Made by a program: the position numbers and the translations under genes. The notes below the pieces were generated by a model that saw nothing but the letters and a program-made list of their open reading frames with translations, made no database searches and had not been told where the DNA came from. Below, piece by piece: positions 9,557-10,683 of a stretch of 10,683 nucleotides of DNA. The stretch is from an uncultured Moraxellaceae bacterium (lineage in GTDB: Bacteria > Pseudomonadota > Gammaproteobacteria > Pseudomonadales > Moraxellaceae), in assembly GCA_937928295.1 (NCBI GenBank), contig CALEYY010000003.1, positions 1 to 10,683 of the forward strand, read 5' to 3'. Within the stretch, counting starts at the first letter, position 1. The number at the start of each line of letters is the position of its first letter.

Positions 9557-10090
9557 TCAGGCCTTTTCGACCTGAGTAAATTCGAGCTCGACAGGGGTCG
9601 AACGACCGAAAATCATCACCGCAACACGCAGGCGACTCTTCTCGTAATTAACTTCTTCAACAGTGCCGTTGAAATCAGCAAACGGGCCATCAGACACGCG
9701 AACCATTTCACCCGGCTCAAACAGTGTCTTCGGACGCGGCGCATCAACAGTGGTTCTGACGCGATTCAGAATCGCCTCGGCTTCGCGATCCGTGATCGGG
9801 GCCGGCTTGTCAGCCTTGCCGCCAATGAAGCCCATAACCTTCGGGCACTCTTTCACGAGATGCCAGGTCTCTTCCGACATGTCCATCTGCACCAGCACAT
9901 AACCGGGGAAGAACTTCCGCTCGGTCTTGCGCTTGACGCCATTCTTCATTTCCACCACTTCTTCGGTCGGCACCAGGATGTCGCCAAAGCGATCTTCCAT
10001 TTCGGCCAGACGAACGCGCTCCGTCAGGGAGCGCATGACCTGCTTCTCGAAGCCCGAGTAGGCGTGAACGACATACCAACGCTTGCTCAT
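9557..10090 (-). CDS. nusG: Transcription termination/antitermination factor NusG
   Basis: NusG binds the beta' clamp of elongating RNA polymerase, suppresses pausing, and links polymerase to Rho or to ribosomal protein S10. Length is 177 aa (E. coli 181). The N-terminal NGN domain (about 1-118) opens with KRWYVVHAYSGFEKQV and holds PTEEVVEMKNG (41-51) and RKFFPGYVLVQMDM (58-71). The C-terminal KOW domain (about 124-177) shows FEPGEMVRVSDGPFADFNGT and ends STPVELEFTQVEK. The ATG at 10090 is the family start, with GGAG five bases upstream. An open frame extends further upstream, but that part only overlaps secE in another frame. It is 11 bases from the secE stop; the TAA of secE and the nusG ribosome binding site nearly touch, so the two are translated as a pair. 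Confidence 0.99.
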   Translation of the reverse strand: MSKRWYVVHAYSGFEKQVMRSLTERVRLAEMEDRFGDILVPTEEVVEMKNGVKRKTERKFFPGYVLVQMDMSEETWHLVKECPKVMGFIGGKADKPAPITDREAEAILNRVRTTVDAPRPKTLFEPGEMVRVSDGPFADFNGTVEEVNYEKSRLRVAVMIFGRSTPVELEFTQVEKA

Positions 10091-10101
10091 ATTGACTCCG
10101 A

Positions 10102-10470
10102 TTAACCGATGACCGCAGAAATTGCGAAACCAAACAACGAGTCCATGCCCCAGAGCAACAGCGACATGATCACCACCACCACCAGAACAATCAGCGTGGT
10201 CTGGGATGTTTCCTGCCGTGTCGGCCACACGACTTTGCGCAGCTCGATCTGAGCCTGCTGCAACAGATCGATGAAGGACTTGCCCTGAAGCGTGAGCGCC
10301 GCCATAACTAATGCGCCGGCACCCAGCACAGCCATCAACAGGCCGCGCAACACCAGCGACATTTCCGGCAACATGCGATTCACCAGCGCAGCAGCCGCAA
10401 CCAACAAAATGGCCACAACCCACTTCAAGGAATTCATGGGGTCACGCACGGTTTCGACTGGCGTCGTCAT
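10102..10470 (-). CDS. secE: Preprotein translocase subunit SecE
   Basis: SecE is the small essential subunit of the inner-membrane SecYEG channel; it clamps and stabilises SecY. Length is 122 aa (E. coli 127). This is the three-helix proteobacterial form: membrane segments at about 16-32, 39-60 and 91-113. The conserved cytoplasmic amphipathic helix and hinge, ELRKVVWPTRQET, lies at 76-88 before the essential last segment. The ATG at 10470 is preceded only by a weak GAGAG. A second in-frame ATG at 10437 (MNSLKW) has no ribosome binding site, and starting there would leave a very short cytoplasmic N-terminus, so 10470 is preferred, though not certain. It follows tRNA-Trp by 47 bases and forms a tight pair with nusG, as in most bacteria. 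Confidence 0.97.
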   Translation of the reverse strand: MTTPVETVRDPMNSLKWVVAILLVAAAALVNRMLPEMSLVLRGLLMAVLGAGALVMAALTLQGKSFIDLLQQAQIELRKVVWPTRQETSQTTLIVLVVVVIMSLLLWGMDSLFGFAISAVIG

Positions 10471-10492
10471 AAATCAGACTCTCAGACACGAC

Positions 10493-10512
10493 AAAAACGC
10501 GTTACCGCGCTT
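10493..10512 (-). terminator. Weak terminator-like hairpin between tRNA-Trp and secE
   Basis: On the minus strand AAGCGCG-GTAA-CGCGTTT forms seven pairs (one G-U, two A-U) with a GNRA-type loop. The T-tract of five (10497-10493) provides the last stem bases and the tail. It starts five bases after the encoded CCA of the tRNA. It could be a leaky terminator behind the tRNA, or a landing structure for tRNA 3' processing. The stem core is only four G-C pairs, so efficiency should be low. Confidence 0.45.
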
Positions 10513-10517
10513 GAATA

Positions 10518-10593
10518 TGGCAGGCCAGGAGGGACTCGAACCCCCAACACCCGGTTTTGGAGACCGGTGCTCTACCAATTGAACTACTGGCCT
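10518..10593 (-). tRNA. trpT: tRNA-Trp (anticodon CCA)
   Basis: A 76-base cloverleaf on the minus strand, including an encoded 3' CCA (10520-10518). The acceptor stem AGGCCAG pairs perfectly with CTGGCCT, with discriminator base G. The D arm contains AGTTCAATTGGTAGAGC. The anticodon stem CCGGT/ACCGG closes the loop CTCCAAA, so the anticodon is CCA and it reads UGG. The T arm is GGGGG-TTCGAGT-CCCTC. D, anticodon and T regions are nearly the same as E. coli tRNA-Trp as I know it; the acceptor stem differs. It lies eight bases after the tuf hairpin and 47 bases before secE, so it is very likely cut out of a tuf-trpT-secE-nusG transcript. Confidence 0.98.
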
Positions 10594-10600
10594 AAACAGG

Positions 10601-10629
10601 TAAAACAGGTCGGGAGCGAACCCCCGACC
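10601..10629 (-). terminator. Hairpin with T-tract between tuf and tRNA-Trp
   Basis: GGTCGGGGG-TTCG-CTCCCGACC (10629-10608) is a nine-pair stem with one G-U pair and a UUCG loop, followed by TG and TTTT (10605-10602). It has the look of an intrinsic terminator for tuf. The tRNA starts only eight bases later, leaving no room for a promoter wholly downstream of the hairpin, so termination must be partial or the element works in processing instead. Confidence 0.65.
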
Positions 10630-10640
10630 CTTATTCGCTT

Positions 10641-10683
10641 TTAGGCGAAGATCTTAGCCACAACACCGGCGCCGACGGTACGA
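10641..10683 (-). CDS. tuf: Elongation factor Tu, C-terminal end only (5' part outside window)
   Basis: Only the last 13 full codons, the stop TAA and one base of the preceding codon are in the window. They read RTVGAGVVAKIFA, the highly conserved EF-Tu C-terminus (commonly GRTVGAGVVAKI, then two variable residues). EF-Tu delivers aminoacyl-tRNA to the ribosome as a GTP complex. Identification rests on this short tail together with the typical position just upstream of tRNA-Trp and secE-nusG. By that position it would be the copy often named tufB; whether a second copy exists cannot be seen here. Confidence 0.92.
   Translation of the reverse strand, partial: RTVGAGVVAKIFA

Noticed and set aside
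10091..10423. Upstream extension of the nusG frame to 10423.
   Set aside because: It overlaps secE in another frame and encodes a Gly/Cys/His-rich nonsense stretch; NusG clearly starts at 10090.
10466..10494. A possible promoter reading TTGTCG, 17 bases, TATGAC on the minus strand before secE.
   Set aside because: Each box matches the consensus in only four of six positions, and transcription would start inside secE, after its start codon. It is likely chance.

Overview
The window is a conserved translation/transcription housekeeping cluster. Every gene is read on the minus strand, so transcription runs from high to low coordinates. In that direction the order is: the last codons of tuf (EF-Tu), tRNA-Trp(CCA), secE, nusG, rplK (L11), rplA (L1), rplJ (L10), rplL (L7/L12), rpoB (beta) and the first 938 codons of rpoC (beta'). 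Both ends are cut: tuf at the right edge and rpoC at the left edge, the latter inside the trigger loop.

The source is most likely a non-enteric gammaproteobacterium. From memory of the families, the beta subunit (start MAYSYTEKKRIRKNF, 1356 aa) and the 177-aa NusG look closest to Pseudomonas-type proteins. SecE is the three-helix proteobacterial form, and tRNA-Trp between tuf and secE is the arrangement I know from pseudomonads and relatives. A betaproteobacterium is less likely; I cannot name a genus. Coding is moderately GC-rich with strong codon bias. TTA, CTA and TCA codons are almost absent, and this creates long meaningless open frames opposite rpoB and rpoC.

Layout: 10641-10683 tuf 3' end; 10601-10629 hairpin with T-tract; 10518-10593 tRNA-Trp with encoded CCA; 10493-10512 small hairpin with T-tract; 10102-10470 secE; 9557-10090 nusG; 9535-9550 UUCG hairpin; 9032-9463 rplK; 8328-9029 rplA; 8095-8327 a 233-base structured leader with two UUCG hairpins, a recognisable L10-leader core and two hairpins near the ribosome binding site; 7588-8094 rplJ (GTG start); 7171-7539 rplL; 6958-7170 a 213-base spacer with a strong attenuator and then a long hairpin of RNase III type; 2887-6957 rpoB; a 72-base spacer with a bulged hairpin; 1-2814 rpoC (TTG start). 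No stretch longer than 300 bases lacks a gene.

The genes supply translation elongation (EF-Tu, tRNA-Trp, the L11/L10/L12 stalk, L1), protein export (SecE), transcription elongation control (NusG) and the catalytic core of RNA polymerase. The regulatory logic visible in the spacers matches the classic E. coli rplKAJL-rpoBC scheme: L10 feedback on rplJ, attenuation between rplL and rpoB, and an RNA-processing hairpin before rpoB. I found no mobile element, CRISPR, defence gene, foreign insertion or unknown protein family. The points worth a second look are RNA structures and start codons, not a new system.
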